Assembly: GCF_003293845.1 (NCBI RefSeq)
Contig: NZ_QLST01000001.1
Coordinates: forward strand, 248,001-312,000
Origin: Flavobacterium tibetense
GTDB taxonomy: Bacteria; Bacteroidota; Bacteroidia; Flavobacteriales; Flavobacteriaceae
Length of the DNA stretch: 64,000 nucleotides
Direction: 5' to 3'
Position numbers and translations under genes: made by a program. How positions within the stretch are numbered: position 1 is the stretch's first letter; every line of letters begins with the position of its first letter. This document shows positions 16,855 to 25,818 of this stretch, one piece after another. The notes beneath the pieces were generated by a model. The model was given only the letters and a program-made list of their open reading frames with translations. It did not search any database and was not told the origin of the DNA.

Positions 16855-18300
16855 TTAAAACTCTGCGTTCATTGGTGTTCTTGGGAAAGGAATTACATCT
16901 CTAATATTTCCCATTCCCGTTACAAATAGTACCAAACGCTCAAAACCTAATCCGAAACCGGAGTGAACGGCTGTTCCAAAACGTCTAGTGTCTAAATACC
17001 ACCATAATTCTTCTTCTTCAATCCCAATGGCTTTCATTTTCTCAATCAATACATCCAAACGTTCTTCTCTTTGCGAACCACCCACTATTTCTCCAATTCC
17101 TGGGAATAGGATATCCATCGCGCGAACGGTTTCTTTTCCTGGTTCTGTGTTGTCATTCAAACGCATGTAAAACGCTTTGATTTTAGCTGGATAATCAAAT
17201 AAAATTACCGGACATTTGAAATGTTTTTCTACCAAAAAGCGTTCGTGCTCACTTTGTAAATCAGCACCCCATTCGTTGATTAAGTAATTGAATTTTTTCT
17301 TTTTATTTGGTGTTGAATCTCTTAAAATATCAATAGCTTCCGTATAAGAAACGCGTTTAAAATTATTTTCCATAACGAAATTCAATTTCTCTAACAAATT
17401 CATTTCGCTTCGTTCCGCTTGTGGTTTTGCTTTTTCTTCTTCCAATAAACGACCTTCTAAGAATTTCAAATCTTCTCCACATTTATCAACCGTATATTTG
17501 ATTACATATTTGATAAAATCTTCTGCCAAATCCATATTGGCATCCAAATCATTGAAAGCTACTTCTGGTTCAATCATCCAAAACTCAGCCAAGTGACGCG
17601 ATGTATTGGAATTCTCCGCACGGAATGTAGGTCCAAATGTATACACTTTACCTAATCCCATAGCGAATGTTTCCGCTTCTAATTGTCCAGAAACCGTTAA
17701 ATTAGTTTCCTTGCCAAAGAAATCTTCTTTGAAATTTACTTTTCCGTCTTCTGTTCTTGGTGTGTTATCGAAAGGTAAAGCCGTTACGCGGAACATTTCT
17801 CCAGCACCTTCAGCATCTGAACCAGTGATAATTGGTGTATTTACGTAGAAAAATCCGTTTTCTTGAAAATATTGATGTACAGCAAATGCTAAAGTGGAAC
17901 GCACACGCATAATCGCACTAAAAGCATTGGTTCTAACACGTAAATGTGCATTTTCTCTCAAAAATTCTAACGAGTGTTTTTTAGGTTGCATCGGATACTT
18001 TTCCGCATCACTATCTCCTAATATTTCAATTTTTGAAACTTGAATTTCTACATTTTGACCTTTTCCTTGACTTTCTTGTAAAGTTCCAGTAACACAAACA
18101 GCAGCACCAGTGGTGATTCGTTTTAAAGTGGTTTCTGGTGTGTTCTCAAAGTCAACAACACATTGAATGTTTTGAAGCGTTGAACCGTCATTTAAAGCAA
18201 TGAATTGGTTGTTTCTAAAAGTTCTAACCCAACCTTTAGCCGTAACTTCTTGTAATGTTTTCGTGTTGTTTAAAAGATCTTTAACTGATGTATGTTTCAT
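16855..18300 (-). CDS. asnS: Asparaginyl-tRNA synthetase
   Basis: Class IIb aminoacyl-tRNA synthetase (481 aa) that charges tRNA-Asn. The N-terminal OB-fold anticodon-binding domain includes GWVRTFRNN and FIALNDGST; the class II core includes the motif 2 region TFRAENSNTSRHLAEFWMIEPE and motif 3 SGFGLGFERLV. I start it at the ATG at 18300 (MKHTSVKDLL); the longer frame begins with a TTG at 18348 and adds a non-family N-terminus. A -7 promoter element at 18374-18381 gives a leader of about 70 bases. The Asn-specific assignment rests on overall resemblance to AsnS rather than AspS. Confidence 0.95.
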   Translation of the reverse strand: MKHTSVKDLLNNTKTLQEVTAKGWVRTFRNNQFIALNDGSTLQNIQCVVDFENTPETTLKRITTGAAVCVTGTLQESQGKGQNVEIQVSKIEILGDSDAEKYPMQPKKHSLEFLRENAHLRVRTNAFSAIMRVRSTLAFAVHQYFQENGFFYVNTPIITGSDAEGAGEMFRVTALPFDNTPRTEDGKVNFKEDFFGKETNLTVSGQLEAETFAMGLGKVYTFGPTFRAENSNTSRHLAEFWMIEPEVAFNDLDANMDLAEDFIKYVIKYTVDKCGEDLKFLEGRLLEEEKAKPQAERSEMNLLEKLNFVMENNFKRVSYTEAIDILRDSTPNKKKKFNYLINEWGADLQSEHERFLVEKHFKCPVILFDYPAKIKAFYMRLNDNTEPGKETVRAMDILFPGIGEIVGGSQREERLDVLIEKMKAIGIEEEELWWYLDTRRFGTAVHSGFGLGFERLVLFVTGMGNIRDVIPFPRTPMNAEF

Positions 18301-18373
18301 TTCGTTACAATTTGTAATAAATATACGATTTTTATAATTTCTAAGCAATTATGCTTTTTTGTTTTTCAGAGTG

Positions 18374-18381
18374 CAAATATA
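18374..18381 (-). promoter_or_regulatory. -7 promoter element of asnS
   Basis: Read on the minus strand this is TATATTTG, a perfect TAnnTTTG match, about 74 bases upstream of the asnS ATG. No clear -33 TTTG is present. Confidence 0.55.
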
Positions 18382-18384
18382 AAA

Positions 18385-20799
18385 CTATTCGTTATTGTTT
18401 GTATGGTCTTCGGCATCATCTTCTGCTAAAATATCAATTGATGGTTCCAAAAATTCTTGCTCATTGGCAATGGTTTTTTCTAACGAAAGCAATAAAGCCG
18501 GAAGCAAAATCAAATTGGACAACATAGCAAACAATAAAGTGGCGGCAACCAAGCTTCCTAAAGCAACGGTTCCACCAAAACTGGATAAGGTAAATACAGA
18601 AAATCCAAAGAAAAGAACTACTGAAGTATAAAACATACTAACTCCAACTTCTCTAACCGTATTATAAACCGATTTCTTGATGCGCCAATTGTTTGCTTTT
18701 AATTCTTGACGGTATTTGGCCAAAAAGTGAATGGTATCATCCACCGAAATACCAAAAGCAATACTAAATACCAAAATAGTGGATGGTTTTATAGGAATTC
18801 CTAAATAACCCATTAATCCCGCTGTGATGATTAACGGTAAAATATTGGGCAATAAAGAAATGATAATCATCTTAAAAGAACGGAACAAATACGCCATTAA
18901 AATCGAAATCAATAAAATGGCAAACAACAACGATAAGACTAAATTTTTCACCAAATAGTGAGTTCCTTTTTCAAAAACATAAGCTTTTCCAGTCATGGTT
19001 ACGGTGTAGCGTTCTTCTGGGAAAAGAATGTCTATTTTTTCTTGTAAACGTTCTTCGATTTTCTTCATTTTGTCCGTACCAATGTCGCGCATGAAAGTAG
19101 TAACTCTTGCGTATTGACCCGTACTATCTACATAACTTTTCAGCATGTTTTCGCTTCCTTTTTGGGTTGAATTTTTGATGTAATTCAAAATAAAAGCTTC
19201 TTCTTGTTTGGTAGGTAATTCGTAATATTCAGGATTGCCGTTGTAAAACGATTGCTTGGCATATTTTACCAAATTCACTACAGAAACTGGTTTAGAAAGT
19301 TCCGGAATTTCTTCAATAGTTTCCTGTAACTCGTCGATTCTTTTCAAGGTTGCCATTTTCATTGCGCCTTTCGGACGTTTGGTATCAATCATGATTTCCA
19401 GTGGCATTACACCGTCAAATTCCTCTTCGTAGAATAAAATATCTTGAAAAAATCCCGCTTTTTTGGGCATATCTTCAATGATACTTCCTGAAATTTTAAT
19501 TTGGAAAATACCAATAATTCCCGCTACCAAAACACTAATAGCCACAGTGTAAATCACCACATTGTGATGACGAATTGAATTTTCAATCCAAACCAAAAAC
19601 GATTGGATGTAATTTTTACCCAAATGTGCCAAGTGTTTTTCCTTTGGCAACGGCATGTAACTATAAGCAATTGGAATAATAATCAAACACAAAATGAACA
19701 AAAACAAGATGTTCAACGAAGCTACAATACCAAATTCCGTCAACAATTCACTATCCGTAATAATGAAAGTCGCAAAACCAGCGGCTGTAGTTACATTGGT
19801 CATCAAAGTAGCGTTACCCACTTTCGAAATTACACGTTGGAGCGATTTGGCTTTGTTTCCGTGTTTCTTGATTTCTTGTTGGTATTTGTTGATTAAGAAA
19901 ATACAATTGGGAATACCAATTACAATAATCAACGGCGGAATAATAGCTGTTAAAACCGTAATTTCATAGTTCAAAACACCCAAAGTTCCAAAAGACCACA
20001 TTACGCCAATGGTTACAATCAACATCGAAATTAAAGTCGCTCTAAAACTTCTAAAGAAAAAGAAAAAGAGTAGGGAAGTAATACCAAGAGCCGCACCCAC
20101 AAACAAGCCAATTTCGTCAATAATATTTTGCGAATTCAAGGTTCTAATGTAAGGCATTCCCGAAATTTTCAAGTCAATTCCTGTGGCATATTCAAAAGTT
20201 TTGATTCTGTCTTGATTCAGGTATTTGATGATGAATTCTTTTCTAGCTTGTGTATTTACAATTTTTTTATCCATGTAAATAGCAAAACGCACGGCACCCG
20301 ATTCTTTATTGAATAAAACGCCTTCGTAAAAAGGGAGTTCATTGAAAAATTGGTTTTGTTTCTCGGCTAAATACGCATCGGATATTTTTTCAGAGTTTAA
20401 AAACGGCACCAATTTGAATTTCTGATTCAACGTATCTTTTTCTAATACTTTTAAATCTTCAATTGAAAGTGTGAGTTCAACGGATTTGTCTTTTTTAATT
20501 GGTGCAATAAAATCTTGCCAATGTTTTACGTTTTTTGCATTGAAAAATGCACTGTCTTTAAAGCCAATGACAATTAGATTACCTTCTTCTCCAAATTTAT
20601 CTAGAAATTCGTTGTATTGTAAGTTGATTTCATGTTCATCGGGCAATAAATTGGCTTCAGTATAGGTGAAACGCATTTTATTCCATTGCGATGCCATAAA
20701 AACCGTCACCAAAGTTACCGCTAGTAACAAGATGATTCTATTTCGTAAAATTGTATTGGCTATAAAATTCCAAAAACTGGTGCTTAACCACTGTAACAT
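18385..20799 (-). CDS. MMPL/RND-superfamily exporter
   Basis: A large polytopic transporter (804 aa) with the RND two-fold repeat: TM1 (about residues 15-35), a big extracytoplasmic loop, a five-TM cluster (about 225-390), TM7 (about 415), a second loop, and another five-TM cluster (about 625-780). The sterol-sensing-like blocks include GIPNCIFLINKYQQEIK and FGISVDDTIHFLAKYRQELK (conserved Asp pair for proton relay). Such MMPL-type proteins in Bacteroidetes are predicted lipid or hydrophobic-compound exporters; the substrate is unknown. No membrane-fusion protein or TolC gene is adjacent. Start moved to the ATG at 20799, because the upstream TTG at 20820 lies inside the -7 element. Confidence 0.88.
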   Translation of the reverse strand: MLQWLSTSFWNFIANTILRNRIILLLAVTLVTVFMASQWNKMRFTYTEANLLPDEHEINLQYNEFLDKFGEEGNLIVIGFKDSAFFNAKNVKHWQDFIAPIKKDKSVELTLSIEDLKVLEKDTLNQKFKLVPFLNSEKISDAYLAEKQNQFFNELPFYEGVLFNKESGAVRFAIYMDKKIVNTQARKEFIIKYLNQDRIKTFEYATGIDLKISGMPYIRTLNSQNIIDEIGLFVGAALGITSLLFFFFFRSFRATLISMLIVTIGVMWSFGTLGVLNYEITVLTAIIPPLIIVIGIPNCIFLINKYQQEIKKHGNKAKSLQRVISKVGNATLMTNVTTAAGFATFIITDSELLTEFGIVASLNILFLFILCLIIIPIAYSYMPLPKEKHLAHLGKNYIQSFLVWIENSIRHHNVVIYTVAISVLVAGIIGIFQIKISGSIIEDMPKKAGFFQDILFYEEEFDGVMPLEIMIDTKRPKGAMKMATLKRIDELQETIEEIPELSKPVSVVNLVKYAKQSFYNGNPEYYELPTKQEEAFILNYIKNSTQKGSENMLKSYVDSTGQYARVTTFMRDIGTDKMKKIEERLQEKIDILFPEERYTVTMTGKAYVFEKGTHYLVKNLVLSLLFAILLISILMAYLFRSFKMIIISLLPNILPLIITAGLMGYLGIPIKPSTILVFSIAFGISVDDTIHFLAKYRQELKANNWRIKKSVYNTVREVGVSMFYTSVVLFFGFSVFTLSSFGGTVALGSLVAATLLFAMLSNLILLPALLLSLEKTIANEQEFLEPSIDILAEDDAEDHTNNNE

Positions 20800-20817
20800 G
20801 CTCCCAAAAATTTGGCG

Positions 20818-20825
20818 CAAAGGTA
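20818..20825 (-). promoter_or_regulatory. -7 promoter element of the MMPL exporter gene
   Basis: Reads TACCTTTG on the minus strand (TAnnTTTG). It would start transcription near 20813, about 14 bases before the ATG at 20799. Confidence 0.55.
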
Positions 20826-21181
20826 CGATTTGAAATCTAGAATCTAGAATTAAGATTTTAGAATTTAGAAAAAGTTAAAAATAGTGTATTGAAATACAGT
20901 TTTTTTGGGCATTCCCACAAGGGTCGGGCTATCCGCACTCGCTTTTTATAAAAACTTTTGGTAGTTTTTTATAAAAGAGCTCAAACAAAGCTCCTATCCC
21001 TAATGCGAAAGTAGTTTTCAGGTGAAATTAACTTATAATTGGAGATTATTGATGAAAAGCTTAATATTGTGAATCAAAAACTGAATTGGAAATGACTGTG
21101 AAGATGTTTTTGGATGAGAATTTATAAAACCACGCGAAAGGATCTGCGCGAAAACGGTGAATTAGATATAAAATAATCGGA
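20821..21181. other. Gene-free stretch with an extragenic repeat element
   Basis: This 361-base interval contains no credible gene. It holds the MMPL promoter, an AATCTAGAATTTAGAA-type simple stretch (20833-20870), the repeat element at 20906-21006, and, at 21133-21153, two copies of CGCGAAA spaced by 14 bases in a locally GC-rich patch. The rest is AT-rich with only trivial reading frames. Confidence 0.75.
20906..21006. repeat. Flavobacterial extragenic repeat element
   Basis: About 100 bases starting GGCATTCCCACAAGGGTCGG, with GGGCTATCCGCACTCGC on the left, an imperfect AT hairpin in the middle (TTTTTATAAAAAC facing GTTTTTTATAAAA) and AGCTCCTATCCCTAATGCG on the right. This GGGCTATCCGC ... 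CTATCCCTAA layout resembles, from memory, a dispersed intergenic element of Flavobacterium genomes; it codes for nothing. Confidence 0.6.
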
Positions 21182-21568
21182 ATGAAAAAAATTTCGTTAA
21201 CTACAGAAAGAGAATCATTTGCTTCGTTTACTAGAATTATGGTAATATTTGTTCTAATTATTGCTTTAATATTTGGAATATATCTTAATAAAATTGGACT
21301 AATTATAATAAATGCTTTTTTTTTAATTATTATTTTACCATCAACTATTTATCGATATTATAAATTTAAAGAGATTAATTTTGATAGTCATTATTTATAT
21401 TTTGATGAAAAAAAAATATTAATTAGAAATGTAAAAGAAATTGGTAATGGTTATATTATTTATATAAACAATAATAAGGAATTTAAAGTTTATTATAATT
21501 ATAGTTTTTTTAATAAAAATTTAGAGAAACTTCGTGAAGTTCATAAAGCACAATCAACTATTTCTTAG
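21182..21568 (+). CDS. Hypothetical small membrane protein
   Basis: A 128-residue protein I cannot name. It has two adjacent hydrophobic segments (about residues 17-34 and 38-55) forming a hairpin and then a hydrophilic C-terminal domain rich in Asn, Lys and Tyr (YIIYINNNKEFKVYYNY). The layout resembles small PH-like or YcxB-like membrane proteins. It is very AT-rich and sits between repeat elements, which suggests acquired DNA. The start at 21182 is the first ATG with a plausible N-terminus; no promoter match is seen. Confidence 0.55.
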   Translation: MKKISLTTERESFASFTRIMVIFVLIIALIFGIYLNKIGLIIINAFFLIIILPSTIYRYYKFKEINFDSHYLYFDEKKILIRNVKEIGNGYIIYINNNKEFKVYYNYSFFNKNLEKLREVHKAQSTIS

Positions 21569-21584
21569 AACTGAGAGCCCTCGC

Positions 21585-21622
21585 ACCCGACCGCTCGGAA
21601 TTATAAAACCCGACCGCTCGGA
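21585..21622. repeat. Two GC-rich 15-bp direct repeats
   Basis: ACCCGACCGCTCGGA occurs at 21585-21599 and again at 21608-21622, 23 bases apart, just outside the left inverted repeat of the RAYT unit. Their high GC contrasts with the surrounding AT-rich DNA. Confidence 0.9.
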
Positions 21623-21632
21623 TATCTCACCG

Positions 21633-21662
21633 CAACGATAGCGCGGAATTGCATTCCGTGCC
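21633..21662. repeat. Left inverted repeat of the RAYT unit (REP-like)
   Basis: 30 bases, a perfect reverse complement of 22297-22326. Inside is a small palindrome, GGAAT-TGC-ATTCC, able to form a hairpin, as in REP sequences processed by RAYT proteins. Confidence 0.93.
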
Positions 21663-21705
21663 CACAAAGTAAATAAAGAAGCATACTAGTAGTTAAAATA
21701 ATTTT

Positions 21706-21713
21706 TATCTTTG
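21706..21713 (+). promoter_or_regulatory. -7 promoter element of the RAYT gene
   Basis: TATCTTTG matches TAnnTTTG, 18 bases upstream of the ATG at 21731, so the transposase has its own promoter inside the repeat-bounded unit. Confidence 0.5.
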
Positions 21714-21730
21714 ACTATAAATTAAATGCC

Positions 21731-22285
21731 ATGTCAACAAAATACAAAGCCACCACAACAGAGGATGCCTATTTTATTACTTTAACAATCGTAGGTTGGG
21801 TCGATGTTTTCACCCGATTAAATCAAAAATACATCATCACAGATTCTTTAAGACATTGCCAACAAAACAAAGGATTAGAAATTTATGCTTATTGTATCAT
21901 GAGCAATCACATCCATCTATTTTGCAAAGCAACTAATGGATTTATCTTGTCGAATGTGATAAGGGATTTCAAAAAGTTTACCTCTAAAAAAATTATTCAA
22001 ACCATCATCGATGAACCGGAAAGCAGAAGAGAATGGTTGTTAAACTATTTTCAGAAATCTTGCGAACATCTAAAAAGAGACCAACATTTTAAAGTTTGGC
22101 AAGACGGCTATCATGCAGAACATATTTATAGCAATTCATTTATAAAACAGAAAATTGAGTACATTCACAACAATCCTGTGAAAGAGAAAATTGTTACGCT
22201 TCCCGAAGATTATTATTTTAGTTCTGCTAGAAATTATGCGGATTTAGAAAGTGAATTGGAAATTGTTTTGTTAGAGTTATTTTGA
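21731..22285 (+). CDS. REP-associated tyrosine transposase (Y1/IS200-like)
   Basis: A 184-residue HUH nuclease. The HUH motif is HIH in CIMSNHIHLFCKA (about residues 60-62), and the catalytic Tyr is in QKIEYIHNNPVKEK (about residue 143). This layout, with the C-terminal HNNPVKxxxV block, is typical of RAYT/transposase_17 proteins that cleave single-stranded REP hairpins. It appears complete and is flanked by perfect 30-bp inverted repeats at 21633-21662 and 22297-22326. RAYTs are usually single-copy and domesticated rather than freely transposing. Confidence 0.93.
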   Translation: MSTKYKATTTEDAYFITLTIVGWVDVFTRLNQKYIITDSLRHCQQNKGLEIYAYCIMSNHIHLFCKATNGFILSNVIRDFKKFTSKKIIQTIIDEPESRREWLLNYFQKSCEHLKRDQHFKVWQDGYHAEHIYSNSFIKQKIEYIHNNPVKEKIVTLPEDYYFSSARNYADLESELEIVLLELF

Positions 22286-22296
22286 AGTAGATTGTA

Positions 22297-22326
22297 GGCA
22301 CGGAATGCAATTCCGCGCTATCGTTG
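22297..22326. repeat. Right inverted repeat of the RAYT unit (REP-like)
   Basis: Perfect 30-base reverse complement of 21633-21662, beginning 12 bases after the RAYT stop codon; contains the same GGAAT/ATTCC mini-hairpin. Confidence 0.93.
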
Positions 22327-22369
22327 TGTCTTAATCGATAAATTGTCGTGATTTATGGTATCGGAGATA

Positions 22370-23092
22370 TTATTTTATCTCGACTGGTATATCTATATAC
22401 ATAATTCTAATCAATGTAATAGAATCAGTCTCATTTAATTTGTATTCTTTTATAAAACCTCTTAACTGTTTTTTCCCATAAGTTGAATATCCTATTTTTG
22501 CCGAAATACTATCATCTTTAAAATTACTTATTAAATATTTCTTATTGTTTAAATCACAAAAGCTTTGATCTATATCTGGGCTAATATATAAATCCGCATA
22601 AGAATTCTTATACAATTTATTGTACTTAAAATCAAACTTAATCTTTTCATTAATTTTAGCACTATTTATATACTTAACATTATAAAAATTTGATTTTTCA
22701 ATAGAAATTTTCCCTTGATTATCAAAAATCTTTCCTTGGTTAAGATAACTTGAGTCACATATAATTTTATACTCCAATATCTTTTCAAGGCTTCTATTTG
22801 AATTAAAAAATTTCCATTCACCAATAAACCTATCTTTATATTTTAACCCCTCTGATTCTATATTTCCGTTTTTATAATAATTAACATATCTGTATGTAAA
22901 AGTATCAATCAAAAATTTTTTCGAAACTAGATTTTTATCTTTATAGATATATAAAGAATCCGCTAACTTATCATCATTAGTATAGAAAATCATTTGTTCA
23001 ATTTTACCAGACTTATATATATATTTTACTTTTGTTGTCTCATTTTGACAACTAAATAAAATTAATAATAAAAATACTATGTTCTTATTCAT
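22370..23092 (-). CDS. Lipoprotein with YwqK/MORN-like repeats
   Basis: A 240-residue protein with lipobox LILFSC at about residues 10-15. The body carries short Tyr/Gly/Asn repeats such as VKYIYKSGKIEQMIFY, VNYYKNGNIESEG and GEWKFFNSNRS, the pattern of YwqK (MORN-variant) proteins, some of which act as immunity partners of polymorphic toxins. No toxin gene is adjacent, so the role is open. It is very AT-rich and located beside the RAYT unit, consistent with accessory DNA. Confidence 0.65.
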   Translation of the reverse strand: MNKNIVFLLLILFSCQNETTKVKYIYKSGKIEQMIFYTNDDKLADSLYIYKDKNLVSKKFLIDTFTYRYVNYYKNGNIESEGLKYKDRFIGEWKFFNSNRSLEKILEYKIICDSSYLNQGKIFDNQGKISIEKSNFYNVKYINSAKINEKIKFDFKYNKLYKNSYADLYISPDIDQSFCDLNNKKYLISNFKDDSISAKIGYSTYGKKQLRGFIKEYKLNETDSITLIRIMYIDIPVEIK

Positions 23093-23169
23093 TTCTATTT
23101 TTTTAAAGGTTTCCTGTGGATATACTAAAATAAGTCAACATTTTTACTTACTGTAAATTTACAACTCAT

Positions 23170-25653
23170 CTAAATCCCCAAATCCAAAAAGTAAGAAATC
23201 TTAATCGATAAATTATCATCAAAACGGGGCAATTGGTACGGGCCGTATCTGAAAAAAGCCGTTATTCCTAAACCTTTGAAAATTTTGTTGGCTTCAATGC
23301 CGCTTTCGTAAAAACCTCTTTCTAAAGTATTGAACGGTAAACCAATGTGCTTTTCTGTGTTGTCCATTTCGCCCCAAGCCATTCGGGTAACTACAGAAAA
23401 TTCAGGTGCAATCTTATAGGCTAAATTCACTTTGTTAAACGTGTGTCGCAATTGCAACGAAGCATAACGATTCGAGAAAAACTCGTTATAGTACATGGTT
23501 TCAAAACTGTTTTTTCCAGCAAAAGTGATACGTTGTAAAATAGCATCTCGGTTAATGTTGTTTGGCGCAATACTGTACATATGCGTCAACGGAATATCAC
23601 CAAATGCCCAACCCGCTTGCAACAAAACCGAACTTTTATGACCCGATAAATACGGAATTTCATAGAACGTTTTAAAATCTACTTTGGTAAAAGTAAAATC
23701 ATTTTCTACCACATCAGGCAAAGTTTGCATCACTTGAAACGAGAATTTCGGATGGCGTTTTTCGTTTTCAATCATACCCATTGGCGTTCGCATATAATTG
23801 CTAAACGGATTCCATTGGATAGCAAATTGAACGGATGTAATGTTGTAATCCGTATAAATTTTATTGTTGTTTACATAGGTGTATTCAAACAAAGGTTGGA
23901 TATAGTTTTGTGAAACCGAAAAATACGAATTGGTTTTGGGCAGAATTTTACTTTCCAAACTCAACGCACTTGTTCTAATATTATAAAATGTAGAAATGTT
24001 AATTGGTCGCGGATCGTAAATTCGAAAGCGGCGCGAATCCGTTGCGAAACTCGTTTGTGCAATTTCTTCCAAATCATCCGAATAACTTGCCGTTACCCAA
24101 GTTTCAGATTTTTTATCTACCAAATACGATGGTGAAATGCCGTATTTGAATTCGCGATCTTTTAAGCCGTAAGCGCCGTAGAATCCAATTTTGTAATTTT
24201 CTGCTAGTTTGTTATTGGTAACACCACCAATTCCCAAGCGAAATCCTTCAAAATTATTGTATTTCACAATACTTCTCAAGTCCACATCAATCAAAGAAAT
24301 TGGGAAATAACCGTTAATGATTTTTCTTCCCAAAAACAATTTGTGTTCAATTTTACTCGCCATCGACAAGCTATCTAACGAAATATACGTATTCGATTTG
24401 CGTTTGTCGTTGATATCTTTTGTAAATGGTGCCCAATATTTCTCAGGTTGTGAAAGACTACTTTCAGGAACTTCAATTTTAATTTTGGGTTCCGAAATCA
24501 CAAAATTTGTATTAAATGCTACATCAAATGGAGTCGATTCGATAGTCAAATACGCTTGGTCACTAGCATTTTTACTGATGCCTTCTTCAATACTGTTGTT
24601 GAATTGAATGGTGCTGCCCAAAATCTTCAAATCATCAGTATTGGTTCCTTTTTGCACGTTGAACACTGTTTTTTCGGGAAACCAAATTTGATGTTCTTTC
24701 AAATATTTGAAGTCGTAATAGGCATTAATGTTCACAATTCCGTACACGCGGTAATGCGCTTTGGCAACGGCAAAAGTAGCAGCGTCTACATAAAGCAAAC
24801 CTCTTAAACGATTGGCTCTAAGTTTTTTTGGTTGGAAATAAATGCGATATACTTTTCTATTATCAATTGTGGTAGAATCAATCAACGTGTAATTATATAA
24901 TTTTCTTCCAAAGTTTGAAATCGGGTTTTGCATAGGAGTTTCCAAAATTTCAAACGGATTTTCATATACGGAATAAGAAACCAAATGCAATCCCAAATAT
25001 TCATACAAAGGTTGCTTGAAACCTGCCATTCTACTAGCTAAAATGGTTTCTTTTGTTCCTTTTTCGTTGTGTTGAATCAGGTTGACTTTTTCGGTTTGGT
25101 AAATGTGATTTTTTTCTACCAATTTTTTAAAACGGTAGTTCGAAGAATCCAATTTTATTTTTTGTTTTCCAAATAAATTGCGCTTGTAAATGGTATCAAT
25201 TTTACTCGAAATACTATCCGGATTGGCAGAAACTTTCAGGTATTCGTAGTTTTTGTATTCGAAACTTTTAAAAACGTGTTCGGGTTGGTTTTTTTTCTTG
25301 TTGTCAATTACTTTTTTGATGATGGTATTGACTTTTTGATGGGTATACAATTCTGCTTTTCGCTCTTTGCTATTGGTAATTAATTTGATTAACAATAAAG
25401 CAGTCGATTTTTTAGCATAAGCTGATTTATCGTAGTAGCCTTTATAAGAAGCGATAATTGGTTTTTCAAATACGATTACATCAACAGCAAATTTTCCTTC
25501 CCAATCCGTTGTAATGGTTTTTCCATCATGCGTAATTTTAGCAAATGCAATTGGAATAGTGGTGTCAAAGTCAATCACTTGACCTTTGATTTTGGTTTGT
25601 GAAAAAAGAAAATTGCTTATAAAAAGCGTAGCAAAAAGCCAAAAATATTTCAT
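23170..25653 (-). CDS. DUF5686 family outer-membrane protein with carboxypeptidase-like regulatory domain
   Basis: An 827-residue envelope protein. Signal peptide (to about FLFSQ, residue 19) is followed by a carboxypeptidase-regulatory-like beta-sandwich (KIKGQVIDFDTTIPIAFAKI...WEGKFAV, about residues 22-95) and then a long DUF5686 region, ending in alternating strands typical of a 16-strand-like outer-membrane barrel with a terminal ISYFLDLGI. It resembles the TonB-receptor domain layout without a plug. Function is unknown; DUF5686 proteins are widespread in Bacteroidetes. It is a single-gene unit with a -7 element 20 bases before the start. Confidence 0.88.
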   Translation of the reverse strand: MKYFWLFATLFISNFLFSQTKIKGQVIDFDTTIPIAFAKITHDGKTITTDWEGKFAVDVIVFEKPIIASYKGYYDKSAYAKKSTALLLIKLITNSKERKAELYTHQKVNTIIKKVIDNKKKNQPEHVFKSFEYKNYEYLKVSANPDSISSKIDTIYKRNLFGKQKIKLDSSNYRFKKLVEKNHIYQTEKVNLIQHNEKGTKETILASRMAGFKQPLYEYLGLHLVSYSVYENPFEILETPMQNPISNFGRKLYNYTLIDSTTIDNRKVYRIYFQPKKLRANRLRGLLYVDAATFAVAKAHYRVYGIVNINAYYDFKYLKEHQIWFPEKTVFNVQKGTNTDDLKILGSTIQFNNSIEEGISKNASDQAYLTIESTPFDVAFNTNFVISEPKIKIEVPESSLSQPEKYWAPFTKDINDKRKSNTYISLDSLSMASKIEHKLFLGRKIINGYFPISLIDVDLRSIVKYNNFEGFRLGIGGVTNNKLAENYKIGFYGAYGLKDREFKYGISPSYLVDKKSETWVTASYSDDLEEIAQTSFATDSRRFRIYDPRPINISTFYNIRTSALSLESKILPKTNSYFSVSQNYIQPLFEYTYVNNNKIYTDYNITSVQFAIQWNPFSNYMRTPMGMIENEKRHPKFSFQVMQTLPDVVENDFTFTKVDFKTFYEIPYLSGHKSSVLLQAGWAFGDIPLTHMYSIAPNNINRDAILQRITFAGKNSFETMYYNEFFSNRYASLQLRHTFNKVNLAYKIAPEFSVVTRMAWGEMDNTEKHIGLPFNTLERGFYESGIEANKIFKGLGITAFFRYGPYQLPRFDDNLSIKISYFLDLGI

Positions 25654-25672
25654 GTAACCGTTTGATTTGCTA

Positions 25673-25680
25673 CAAATATA
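25673..25680 (-). promoter_or_regulatory. -7 promoter element of the DUF5686 gene
   Basis: TATATTTG on the minus strand, a perfect TAnnTTTG, 20 bases before the ATG at 25653. Confidence 0.55.
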
Positions 25681-25818
25681 TTCAAAATAAAAATCCCGAG
25701 TGGTGGTTAGGGTATTTTTTGTGGTTTTTTCTGTTTTTAGAATGAGATTTTGGGTTTGATGGATTTGATGGAAACTTGTTAGTTTCTGGCGGAGTTGTGT
25801 ACTCCATTGTGTGAAGTT

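Noticed and set aside
18301..18348. N-terminal extension of AsnS from a TTG
   Set aside because: The extension is not family-like and the ATG at 18300 gives a normal N-terminus.
20818..23092. Prophage or integrative element
   Set aside because: No integrase, att duplication, phage structural gene or conjugation gene is present; only a RAYT and repeats.
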